11,956 nucleotides of DNA from Clostridia bacterium (GTDB lineage: Bacteria > Bacillota_A > Clostridia > Peptostreptococcales > JAAYPU01): contig JAKSCF010000379.1 of the NCBI GenBank assembly GCA_022360735.1, forward strand, positions 1-11,956, in the 5' to 3' direction. Both the position numbers and the translations under genes were made by a program. Positions 6,618 to 11,956 of this stretch are shown here, piece after piece; the stretch's first letter is position 1; every line of letters starts with the position of its first letter. Below the pieces are notes generated by a model. That model worked only from the letters and a program-made list of their open reading frames with translations, ran no database searches and had not been told where the DNA came from.

Positions 6618-6863
6618 GACTTTATGTTCATAATGAGTAATGATGGGTTGAACCTGGATTCTTATGCCTTATACCCTTTAGATATGGCCATTTGCCAGAT
6701 GAAGTTTCAGCAATCAAAGGAGATGTGATATATAATAAAGTTTTTTATAGAAGGGCACACTTTAAGAATATGCATTGATCATTATTAATACTCTATGAAT
6801 GGATTATGATAATAATATGAATGTGTTGATTATACCACTGGATGAATATTATGCTAAACAGGT
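6599..6863. other. Gene-poor stretch with possible decayed coding remnants
   Basis: I see no supported gene here. On the plus strand 6644-6778 is open for 44 codons without a start codon and reads like protein (IPFRYGHLPDEVSAIKGD and so on), ending in TGA. A 34-codon ATG ORF (6624-6728) overlaps it in another frame. A short ATG ORF at 6817-6867 (MNVLIIPLDEYYAKQV) lacks a ribosome binding site and runs into the opposite gene. These could be relics of a plus-strand gene, or chance. Confidence 0.25.
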
Positions 6864-7355
6864 TTAGTTATTTATTGGCATTATATTTAACCATTGATTA
6901 GCTGTTAAAGTCATTTTAAGTTTGCCTTTTGCATTTCTTCCTACTAGTTTAATTTTACTAATACCTTCTGGTATTTGAATATTTTTTTCATCAGCTATGG
7001 ATTGATTTAAAATCGTAACAATCTCATGGTTAGGTGTAATTAACAATACCTTAAATTCGCCATCTGTAATAACAGATTGAAAACGAACATGTAATACCCC
7101 ATCATTTTTAGCTTTTATACTCCAAATCGTATCCATTCCTGAAAATTCAAATTCTAAATCTGATGTATTACCAATATTGCGGCCCTTCTTTGTTAAATAT
7201 GAGTAACTATCATAGTCTTGAACAATTATATCCAAATCATCAAAAATCATTTGTTGTTCAGAAAGTCCATGATGATTTTTAGCATAATCCACAATAACTA
7301 CAACACTTATGATTGCAAATAACAGAACCACCATACTGATTTTAACCTTAGCCAT
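6864..7355 (-). CDS. Membrane-anchored protein of unknown function
   Basis: This 163-residue protein has one N-terminal hydrophobic segment (about 5-23, VKISMVVLLFAIISVVVIV) behind two lysines, so it is probably a signal anchor with the rest outside the membrane; there is no lipobox cysteine. The exterior part (30-163) is beta-strand rich: DLEFEFSGMDTIWSIKAKND, VLHVRFQSVITDGEFKVLL, then the closing IPEGISKIKLVGRNAKGKLK. The pattern is like a small beta-sandwich domain, but I do not recognise the family. GGAG lies nine bases before the ATG. The gene stands alone, facing away from the Rex-controlled unit and toward the paralog pair; no clear terminator follows it. Confidence 0.75.
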   Translation of the reverse strand: MAKVKISMVVLLFAIISVVVIVDYAKNHHGLSEQQMIFDDLDIIVQDYDSYSYLTKKGRNIGNTSDLEFEFSGMDTIWSIKAKNDGVLHVRFQSVITDGEFKVLLITPNHEIVTILNQSIADEKNIQIPEGISKIKLVGRNAKGKLKMTLTANQWLNIMPINN

Positions 7356-7563
7356 CTTTTATGACTCCTTTTTATTCATTCAAATAAATTTTACCCAAAA
7401 AATATGTGCTCTATCCTATTGGTATTTCAAAGTCTGTTACTAAATATCTTGGTTTAAAGTCTAATAATTAAGAATATGCATTTGAATTTACATCTAGTAG
7501 CCTCAAATGAAATCCTTCAATATTAAACAAATTAATATATTGATATTTTTTTAACAAAAACAC

Positions 7564-7595
7564 TTGATTTTTTTGCTATTGTGAGATAACATAAT
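7564..7595 (+). promoter_or_regulatory. Candidate sigma-A promoter of the Rex-controlled small transcript
   Basis: TTGATT (7564-7569), 17 bases, TAACAT (7587-7592); a CATAAT at 7590-7595 overlaps. The match is moderate. It would start transcription near 7600, some 40 bases before the Rex operator, so repression would act as a roadblock. From 7356 to 7563 I see no gene; it holds the upstream region of the minus-strand membrane protein. Confidence 0.35.
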
Positions 7596-7637
7596 AGTGG
7601 GAAAACTAAAAATTAAATAAATACAAGTCGCGATACC

Positions 7638-7655
7638 TTGTTAACTAGTTAACAA
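7638..7655. promoter_or_regulatory. Rex (NADH-sensing repressor) operator
   Basis: TTGTTAA-CTAG-TTAACAA is a perfect match to the clostridial Rex consensus TTGTTAANNNNTTAACAA. With one extra pair on each side it becomes a perfect 20-bp palindrome (7637-7656). Rex releases such sites when the NADH/NAD+ ratio is high. The site lies 27 bp before the start codon of a 38-codon ORF and before no other gene on that strand until argD, which has its own promoter and is separated by a terminator. Confidence 0.8.
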
Positions 7656-7681
7656 GCTTTGGATTGAATTGAGGTGAAACT

Positions 7682-7798
7682 ATGAGTAAGCACGAAAAAG
7701 TATTATTGCATATGCTAGGCTATAATACTAAAGAATCGTTGATTCAGAAGGCTTTAAAAGCCTCTTCAATCAAAAAATTGCGTAAATTCAAATATTAG
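7682..7798 (+). CDS. 38-residue basic small protein under a Rex operator
   Basis: A short ORF starting ATG AGT AAG and ending TAG, preceded by a strong ribosome binding site, GAGGTGA, with normal spacing (five bases after GAGGTG). The peptide begins MSKHEKVLLHMLGYNTKESL and ends in a lysine-rich tail (KKLRKFKY); it has ten Lys/Arg against two Glu and no membrane segment. I do not recognise a family. Ribosome binding site, perfect upstream Rex operator and strong downstream terminator make a complete mini-transcription unit, which argues that it is real. It may be a regulatory peptide, or the coding part of a dual-function RNA whose 3' half is C-rich. The alternative is that the ORF is incidental and only the RNA matters. 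Confidence 0.55.
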   Translation: MSKHEKVLLHMLGYNTKESLIQKALKASSIKKLRKFKY

Positions 7799-7874
7799 TC
7801 AATAATATTTGAACCTCCTCCTAAATTCTAAACATAAACCTAAACCTAACCTAAAACCCAACCTAATTATGTAT

Positions 7875-7910
7875 GGGCATCTATATTTGAATAGATGCCT
7901 TGTTTTTTTT
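7875..7910 (+). terminator. Strong terminator of the Rex-controlled transcript
   Basis: GGCATCTAT (7876-7884) and ATAGATGCC (7891-7899) pair perfectly around ATTTGA, extended by a G-U pair, then TTGTTTTTTTT. It separates this unit from argD. Confidence 0.92.
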
Positions 7911-7948
7911 GGTATACACCAGCGTCTTGATATAATTTTTTTAAATCA

Positions 7949-7966
7949 ATTGAATTTTTATACAGA
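7949..7966. promoter_or_regulatory. ArgR-box-like operator over the argD -35
   Basis: ATTGAATTTTTATACAGA matches the ARG box TNTGAATWWWWATTCANW at all but two fixed positions and covers the -35 element. A weaker half-match (GTTGAAT) begins at 7986. Arginine repressor control is the normal mode for argD, so the site supports the gene call. Confidence 0.45.
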
Positions 7967-7978
7967 TTTATGTATAAT
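7950..7978 (+). promoter_or_regulatory. Sigma-A promoter of argD
   Basis: TTGAAT (7950-7955), 17 bases, and a perfect TATAAT (7973-7978). The start point near 7985 gives a leader of about 28 bases containing TAGGAGG. Confidence 0.82.
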
Positions 7979-8012
7979 TATAAGTGTTGAATTATTTATT
8001 TAGGAGGACAAA

Positions 8013-9200
8013 ATGGATTTATTAAATATAATTGAAAAAGACAAAGCCTATTTTATGAATGTATACGGTGATCGAACACCAGTATGTTTTTCTCATGGTG
8101 ATGGATGCTGTTTATGGGACATAGACGGAAAAAAATATTATGATTTCTTAGGTGGTATAGCAGTCAGTTCTTTAGGACATTGCCATCCTAAATTAACCAA
8201 AGCTTTAAAAGATCAAGTAGACAAGCTGCTGCATACCTCAAGTTTGTATTATATAGAATCTCAAGCAAATCTTGCAGAAGCATTGGTTCAGCATTCCTGT
8301 AGTGATAAAGTCTTTTTTTGCAACAGCGGTGCTGAGGCTAATGAAGGTGCTATTAAGCTTGCTCGAAAATACTCTAAAAAACAAGGCTTGGAAAATCGAT
8401 ATGAAATCATTACATTACAAAACTCTTTTCATGGCAGAACACTTACTACGGTTGCTGCTACAGGACAAGAAAAGTATCAAAAGCCTTTTATGCCACTGAT
8501 GCCCGGATTTAAATATGCGCCAATTAACGATATTCAAGCATTACAAAATGCCATTACACCAATGACTTGTGCTATTATGCTGGAGCTTATACAAGGCGAA
8601 AGTGGTGTTCATCCTGTGGATCAGAAGTACATGGATGCAGTAAAAACATTATGTGATGAAAATAATTTACTTCTTATAATAGACGAAATCCAAACAGGCA
8701 TAGGAAGAACGGGTAAATTATTTGCTTATGAACACTATAATATTGAGCCGGATATTTTTACGCTTGCCAAAGGATTAGGGGGAGGCGTTCCAATTGGCGC
8801 AGTCTGTGCCAAAGATTCCGTTGCATCGGCTTTTCAACCCGGGGATCATGGCACAACCTTTGGAGGCAATCCATTGGTCTGCTCAGCCGGATTAGCGGTT
8901 ATAGATACCCTGGTTCAGGATGGATTAGTTGAGAATGCCTCTTCTGTAGGAGCCTATTTTAAAGAACAGCTTTTAACATTAAAAGAAAAACATCCTGTCG
9001 TTAAAGAAGTACGAGGACAGGGGCTCATGATCGGAATAGAATTGTCATCGGAAATATCAAAGAAGTTATCAACCGAATTATTTCAAAAAGGCTTTTTGGC
9101 AGGTAGCGTTGGTACCACAACCCTTAGATTTTTACCACCATTAGTGGTGACTCAAAAAGAAGTTGATATATTGATAGATGCTCTTGATGATATATTGTAA
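8013..9200 (+). CDS. argD: Acetylornithine aminotransferase
   Basis: This 395-residue cytoplasmic class-III PLP aminotransferase moves an amino group between glutamate and N-acetylglutamate semialdehyde to make N-acetylornithine in arginine synthesis. Visible landmarks are the N-terminal GDGCCLWDIDGKKYYDFLGGIAV, the phosphate-binding NSGAEANEGAIKLARK (104-119), SFHGRT (138-143), LIIDEIQTGIGRTGK with cofactor aspartate D224, the Schiff-base lysine K253 in TLAKGLGGGVPIGA, and TTFGGNPLVC (281-290). Length is typical. TAGGAGG precedes the ATG. The gene stands alone; the usual argC/J/B/F neighbours are absent, so other short class-III aminotransferases (for example on succinylornithine or GABA-like substrates) are possible. 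The overlapping ArgR-like box favours argD. Its ribosome binding site is perfectly complementary to 11 bases of the Rex-controlled RNA upstream. Confidence 0.92.
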   Translation: MDLLNIIEKDKAYFMNVYGDRTPVCFSHGDGCCLWDIDGKKYYDFLGGIAVSSLGHCHPKLTKALKDQVDKLLHTSSLYYIESQANLAEALVQHSCSDKVFFCNSGAEANEGAIKLARKYSKKQGLENRYEIITLQNSFHGRTLTTVAATGQEKYQKPFMPLMPGFKYAPINDIQALQNAITPMTCAIMLELIQGESGVHPVDQKYMDAVKTLCDENNLLLIIDEIQTGIGRTGKLFAYEHYNIEPDIFTLAKGLGGGVPIGAVCAKDSVASAFQPGDHGTTFGGNPLVCSAGLAVIDTLVQDGLVENASSVGAYFKEQLLTLKEKHPVVKEVRGQGLMIGIELSSEISKKLSTELFQKGFLAGSVGTTTLRFLPPLVVTQKEVDILIDALDDIL

Positions 9201-9233
9201 AACTTTTTCTGGTTAAGCTTACCCTTAACTTTA

Positions 9234-9305
9234 TAAGTATTCTCTTTTCAGAGTAAAGACAAAGTACTTTACAATTGAAAGGAGAATACTTAATAAGCAT
9301 TCTCC
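9234..9305. terminator. Nested, mutually exclusive hairpins between argD and the phosphatase gene
   Basis: Three related segments occur: A (9235-9250, AAGTATTCTCTTTTCA), B (9276-9291, TGAAAGGAGAATACTT) and C (9295-9305, AAGCATTCTCC). B can pair with A (16 bp plus an inner GTAAAG/CTTTAC stem) or with C. In plus-strand RNA the A-B stem has a U-G wobble and B-C has an A-C mismatch; in minus-strand RNA A-B has a C-A mismatch and B-C a G-U wobble, followed by UUUCAAUU. So each convergent gene seems to have its own preferred stem. The T-runs are weak. Confidence 0.55.
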
Positions 9306-9347
9306 TGTTATCTTTTCATTCAACTTAATTTTTAATGACTCTATCCA

Positions 9348-10418
9348 TTAATTTGATTTGTTCCATTTAGTCAGCTTTTGCTTTCTCATTTCGTCTTTTT
9401 CTTTTGCAGAAGCTCCCCAATTGTAATCGTAAACGGCACCTTCCCATTCTCCATATGTAGGATTAGGTAATACAATCCATTTCGTACCGAACTTGTCTTT
9501 ATGCGTGTCAGTTGCTGCAAATCTTTCTTCAACAGACTTATTCCCAAAATCAGAAGAAAAATCATTTAGATTATCACCCATATATAAAACCACATTGTAG
9601 TCATTCTTAACGATTTGTCTTCTTTCTTCCTTATCACTGGATCCTGTTCTCAAAAGCATATGCTTTTCATCTACACATGGAAATCCTAAATCCTTAAGAT
9701 TTTTCTCCGTTCCTTCATAACCAACCATCTTTCGATTGGTGATATAGAATACTTCAACACCTTGTTCCTTTGCATAAGTTAAAAACTCTAAAGCACCCGG
9801 TATTGCTTTTGCTTCTGCCGCATCCATCCAAGGATTCCAAGTAGAAGAAGAATAGCCATAGTCTTGTCCGACAAGATGTGCTTCATAAGCAGAGTTGTCA
9901 ATAACCGTTTCATCTGCATCTACAACAATTGCTCTTGGTTTATCACTGGTATTGTTAGCAATATCATTATCTAAGGTCATTTTTGCCATATTAAAAGCTT
10001 GATAGCATAAAGCTCTGAATTCTGCTGATTGTTGCATCCACAAAGTAGCCATAACCAGCTGCTCATTTAAGTCTTTTGTCGTATACTCGTCTGCGAAATT
10101 TACAGTTGCTGTAGATACATCGCTTTCAAATGTTAAGTCTTTTGTCGTGTACTCGTCTACCACAGCGGCTTCTGTTGATTCATCCGAAGCCGTTTCACCC
10201 GGAATATTTAATTGTTGTCCCGGTAAAATTACATTAGCATCTTTCAAATCGTTATATTCGACTAGTCTTACCCAATCTACTTCTAGTTTCTCCCCAATTT
10301 TCCATAGGGAATCTCCTGGTTTTACAGTGTAAGTACTATCTGCCCAAGCATAAGTTCCAAATACAGCTACCATCATCAATAAAACAATCAAAATACTAAT
10401 CACTCTTTTTTGGTTCAC
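9348..10418 (-). CDS. Secreted LysM-HAD acid phosphatase, 5'-nucleotidase e(P4)-like
   Basis: Residue numbers below count from the ATG at 10424. An export signal (1-28, cleavage after AWA) is followed by a LysM motif (31-75, YTVKPGDSLWKIGEKL), a linker, then a HAD-superfamily class-B/e(P4)-type phosphatase domain (about 120-340). Catalytic motifs are DADET (D169, D171), YITNR (228-231 region) and GDNLND (283-288). The family dephosphorylates nucleotides or other phosphomonoesters outside the cell. Unlike the lipoprotein e(P4) there is no lipobox cysteine, so LysM binding to peptidoglycan probably provides retention. The linker contains a duplicated DEYTTKDL (90-97 and 112-119). I prefer the GTG at 10418 as start, since GGAGG is seven bases from it but only one base from the ATG at 10424. 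A good sigma-A promoter precedes it. Confidence 0.9.
   Translation of the reverse strand: MNQKRVISILIVLLMMVAVFGTYAWADSTYTVKPGDSLWKIGEKLEVDWVRLVEYNDLKDANVILPGQQLNIPGETASDESTEAAVVDEYTTKDLTFESDVSTATVNFADEYTTKDLNEQLVMATLWMQQSAEFRALCYQAFNMAKMTLDNDIANNTSDKPRAIVVDADETVIDNSAYEAHLVGQDYGYSSSTWNPWMDAAEAKAIPGALEFLTYAKEQGVEVFYITNRKMVGYEGTEKNLKDLGFPCVDEKHMLLRTGSSDKEERRQIVKNDYNVVLYMGDNLNDFSSDFGNKSVEERFAATDTHKDKFGTKWIVLPNPTYGEWEGAVYDYNWGASAKEKDEMRKQKLTKWNKSN
10069..10160 (-). repeat. 22-codon tandem duplication inside the phosphatase linker
   Basis: Two near-identical 26-base segments starting at 10069 and 10135 (AAGTCTTTTGTCGTATACTC versus AAGTCTTTTGTCGTGTACTC at their beginnings) are exactly 66 bp apart and encode the repeated DEYTTKDL. 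Such high DNA identity points to a recent in-frame duplication of the linker. Confidence 0.75.
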
Positions 10419-10505
10419 AATCATTCCTCCTTTGAATTTATTATTTTAATTCTTCTATAAAAATCTTTAAAATCCTTCCATATGTTGTTAGTTTTGTAAG
10501 AAGAT

Positions 10506-10534
10506 TTTTATATTTAAATTTCAAATAAATATCA
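10506..10534 (-). promoter_or_regulatory. Sigma-A promoter of the LysM-phosphatase gene
   Basis: Minus strand TTGATA (10534-10529), 17 bases, TATAAA (10511-10506). It gives a leader of about 80 bases in the gap behind the DUF1847 gene. Confidence 0.65.
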
Positions 10535-10570
10535 AAAGAAAATTGCATATACAACTTTTAATAGGCCATT

Positions 10571-11203
10571 TTAATCCTCATCTTTACGAAATAATTTTTG
10601 ATTATAGTATCCTTCAGATAAATATAATGCTGCCAATGGATTATGCCCTAACACTCTATCTTTTGCCGCCAGTATTGTAATTGGAGCGTCAGAATATTTT
10701 ATAAAAAGAGAATCATGTCCAACACATAACCCTAAAATAATATTTAAATCCGTCTTCGCTTCATTTAAAAAAAGTGCTTGCCCAATTGGATTGCATATGG
10801 CTTCATAGGTAAACGGACGAACCTTTTCTTCCTCTTTAATATGAATCTCTTCCTTAGGGATACTCCCATTTTTACATATCATGGAATGAACTACAAAACC
10901 ATTAGCAGTTAATATTTTATTCAACATTTTCATTTCTTTGCTTAATCCAACACAAAACGCTACCCCAATATTTTTGTAGCTGCACTTCTTAGCAAACTCC
11001 ATGGTTTCTTCAATCCTAGTTTTTTTGCAATATCCTTCTGATTCTACCAAAGCAGCTGCATAAGCAATTTTTGCATTTTCTTCTTCAGAATACAACGTCT
11101 TGCTTTTTTCAACCTTTTCACTTAAACAAGGACAATTTTTAGGAAATTTTTCTTTGTTTCCTGTTTCACATGCATGAACTTCACACAGGCCGCAAGTATA
11201 CAT
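10571..11203 (-). CDS. DUF1847 cysteine-rich protein
   Basis: This 210-residue soluble protein has 11 cysteines. The N-terminal cluster (C4, C7, C12, C24, C26: MYTCGLCEVHAC, then NCPC) looks like a metal site, and C59, C74, C84, C110, C137 and C160 are spread through the rest. The C-terminal block EAICNPIGQALFLNEAKTDL, then GLCVGHDSLFIKYSDAPITI and LAAKDRVLGHNPLAALYL is the hallmark by which I recognise DUF1847, a family common in anaerobes whose activity is not established. Metal or Fe-S binding and a redox-linked role are inferences from the cysteines. GGAG lies eight bases upstream of the ATG and a good promoter is visible. It forms a single-gene unit between the SLH gene terminator and the phosphatase promoter. 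Confidence 0.88.
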   Translation of the reverse strand: MYTCGLCEVHACETGNKEKFPKNCPCLSEKVEKSKTLYSEEENAKIAYAAALVESEGYCKKTRIEETMEFAKKCSYKNIGVAFCVGLSKEMKMLNKILTANGFVVHSMICKNGSIPKEEIHIKEEEKVRPFTYEAICNPIGQALFLNEAKTDLNIILGLCVGHDSLFIKYSDAPITILAAKDRVLGHNPLAALYLSEGYYNQKLFRKDED

Positions 11204-11246
11204 TTTAATCGCTCCTTCTTTTTTTCAATATCCGACTCTTCTGAAT

Positions 11247-11275
11247 ATTTTACTATATTTTTTAGTTACGTTCAA
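11247..11275 (-). promoter_or_regulatory. Sigma-A promoter of the DUF1847 gene
   Basis: Minus strand TTGAAC (11275-11270), 17 bases, TAAAAT (11252-11247), with start near 11240 and a leader of about 37 bases. Confidence 0.68.
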
Positions 11276-11301
11276 ACAGACGAACCATCGCCTTGTTTGT
11301 T

Positions 11302-11343
11302 AAAAACTAAGGGTTGGCGATTATTGGCCAACCCTTAGTTTTT
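11302..11343. terminator. Strong terminator behind the SLH protein gene
   Basis: A perfect 17-bp stem, AAAAACTAAGGGTTGGC (11302-11318) with GCCAACCCTTAGTTTTT (11327-11343), and an eight-base loop. It ends the minus-strand SLH gene 34 bases past its stop and works on both strands by its A/T-flanked symmetry. Confidence 0.92.
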
Positions 11344-11377
11344 TATTATAATACTATCTCATTTGCATTATTTTAGG

Positions 11378-11956
11378 TTACTTCATTAATAAGTCATAAA
11401 GTCTATATAGAATAACGGCAGTTTCTGCTCTTGAGGCATTCTTATTAGGTGCGAATTGATTTCCACCTATCCCCGAAATAATACCTTCTCTTATTACCAT
11501 TGCAGCACCATCCTTAGCCCATGCAGCAATGCCGGAATAATCCGTATAGCCGTCAAGTTCTGTCTTTTGCGCTTCAATATAGCCATTATGTTCTAATACC
11601 TTAGCCACAATTTTGGCTATTTCTTGTCTGGTAATTAAACCATTTGGATCTAATGTATCAGCAGATTTGCCATTGATTAAATTATTCTCATAAGCCGCCA
11701 AAACTTCTTTATAATACCACTTATCCGCTGTTACATCACCAAATGGCATACTTCCTTTTCCGGCATATTTGAACATTCTTGTCACGATAGCACAGAATTC
11801 TGCTCTTGATATATTGGCAGCAGGATTATAATGTGTTTCATCTACACCATTAATAATACCTTTTCCTCCCATAATCTCAATCGCATCTTCTGCCCAAGCA
11901 TGGTTTGCTAAATCATTAAATTCTTTAATGCTTTCTTTAACAAAATATTTACTAAA
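11378..11956 (-). CDS. S-layer homology (SLH) domain surface protein, C-terminal part
   Basis: The reading frame stays open past the ATG at 11872 to the window edge (reading FSKYFVKESIKEFNDLANHA at the edge), so this is the 3' end of a larger gene. It carries three consecutive SLH repeats. The first spans the HAWAEDAIEIMGGKGIINGV, YNPAANISRAEFCAIVTRMF region; the second FGDVTADKWYYKEVLAAYEN to LITRQEIAKIVAKVLE; the third YTDYSGIAAWAKDGAAMVIR to ASRAETAVILYRLYDLLMK. Three C-terminal SLH repeats anchor exported proteins to pyruvylated secondary wall polymers. The effector part lies outside the window, so the function cannot be given. A strong terminator follows. Confidence 0.93.
   Translation of the reverse strand, partial: FSKYFVKESIKEFNDLANHAWAEDAIEIMGGKGIINGVDETHYNPAANISRAEFCAIVTRMFKYAGKGSMPFGDVTADKWYYKEVLAAYENNLINGKSADTLDPNGLITRQEIAKIVAKVLEHNGYIEAQKTELDGYTDYSGIAAWAKDGAAMVIREGIISGIGGNQFAPNKNASRAETAVILYRLYDLLMK

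Larger units (their letters stand above)
7600..7910 (+). ncRNA. Putative Rex-regulated dual-function small RNA
   Basis: The interval from the candidate start near 7600 to the terminator at 7910 forms a roughly 310-base transcript. Downstream of the 38-codon ORF lies a C-rich, A-rich, G-poor stretch (7812-7867) that should stay unstructured. It has an anti-Shine-Dalgarno-like ACCTCCTCCTAAAT and five CCTAA motifs (starting 7820, 7839, 7845, 7850, 7862), each complementary to the UUAGG often found in ribosome binding sites. Bases 7816-7826 are perfectly complementary over 11 bases to the argD ribosome binding site. In Bacillus the Rex-controlled sRNA RoxS uses C-rich loops to block ribosome binding sites; this element resembles that logic, though I see no sequence homology. 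RNA function is inferred. Confidence 0.4.

Noticed and set aside
6762..7482. 15-base direct repeat TTAAGAATATGCATT at 6762-6776 and 7468-7482 flanking the membrane-anchored protein gene
   Set aside because: It could mark an insertion, but in 12 kb of AT-rich DNA one such pair is roughly expected by chance, and no recombinase or terminal inverted repeats accompany it.
7749..7763. AGGCTTT-A-AAAGCCT palindrome inside the 38-codon ORF
   Set aside because: The loop is too small for a full hairpin and no T-run follows, so it is not a terminator; it may add some mRNA structure but nothing more can be said.
7809..8003. 64-codon plus-strand ORF downstream of the Rex-controlled ORF
   Set aside because: It reads through the CCTAA tract, the terminator hairpin and the argD promoter, so it is a by-product of AT-rich non-coding DNA.
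8853..8867. TGGCAC followed by TTGG inside argD, resembling sigma-54
   Set aside because: The -12 element is TTGG rather than TTGC, and it lies deep inside a coding region.

Overview
The window looks like chromosomal DNA from a low-GC, strictly anaerobic, probably spore-forming member of the class Clostridia. The evidence is AT-rich DNA with strong GGAGG ribosome binding sites, a tungsten-type aldehyde:ferredoxin oxidoreductase (AOR), a SleB-type cortex-hydrolase domain, an S-layer-homology (SLH) protein, a DUF1847 protein, and what reads as a clostridial Rex operator. I see no transposase, phage gene, CRISPR array, tRNA or rRNA.

Layout. (1) 129-2114, minus strand: AOR followed by a MoaD/ThiS-like sulfur carrier, preceded by a canonical sigma-54 promoter that directly abuts a terminator. 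(2) 2341-3493, minus: ferritin, a small XRE regulator and a DUF3796-like membrane protein; the regulator pair has a strong promoter overlapped by a perfect palindrome, and part of that motif recurs before ferritin. (3) 3749-4693, plus: a secreted LysM / copper-amine-oxidase-N-like / SleB-type hydrolase with a candidate forespore promoter. (4) 4754-6551, minus: two overlapping paralogous beta-rich proteins of unknown function. (5) 6864-7355, minus: an unknown membrane-anchored protein. (6) 7564-7910, plus: a short transcription unit with a perfect Rex operator, a 38-codon ORF missed by length cut-offs, a CCTAA/anti-Shine-Dalgarno tract and a strong terminator. (7) 8013-9200, plus: argD with a good sigma-A promoter overlapped by an ArgR-box-like sequence. 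(8) 9348-10418, minus: a secreted LysM-HAD (e(P4)-like) acid phosphatase. (9) 10571-11203, minus: a DUF1847 Cys-rich protein. (10) 11378-end, minus: the C-terminal three SLH repeats of a surface protein cut by the window edge.

Functionally the window mixes anaerobic redox metabolism (AOR and its cofactor carrier, a Rex-controlled small transcript), iron storage, arginine synthesis, and cell-wall or spore-surface proteins. The most unusual element is unit (6). It looks like a redox-controlled dual-function RNA: a small basic peptide plus a 3' region with five CCTAA motifs, one of which extends into an 11-nt perfect complement of the argD ribosome binding site 180 bp downstream. The sigma-54 promoter of AOR is the second strongest regulatory observation.
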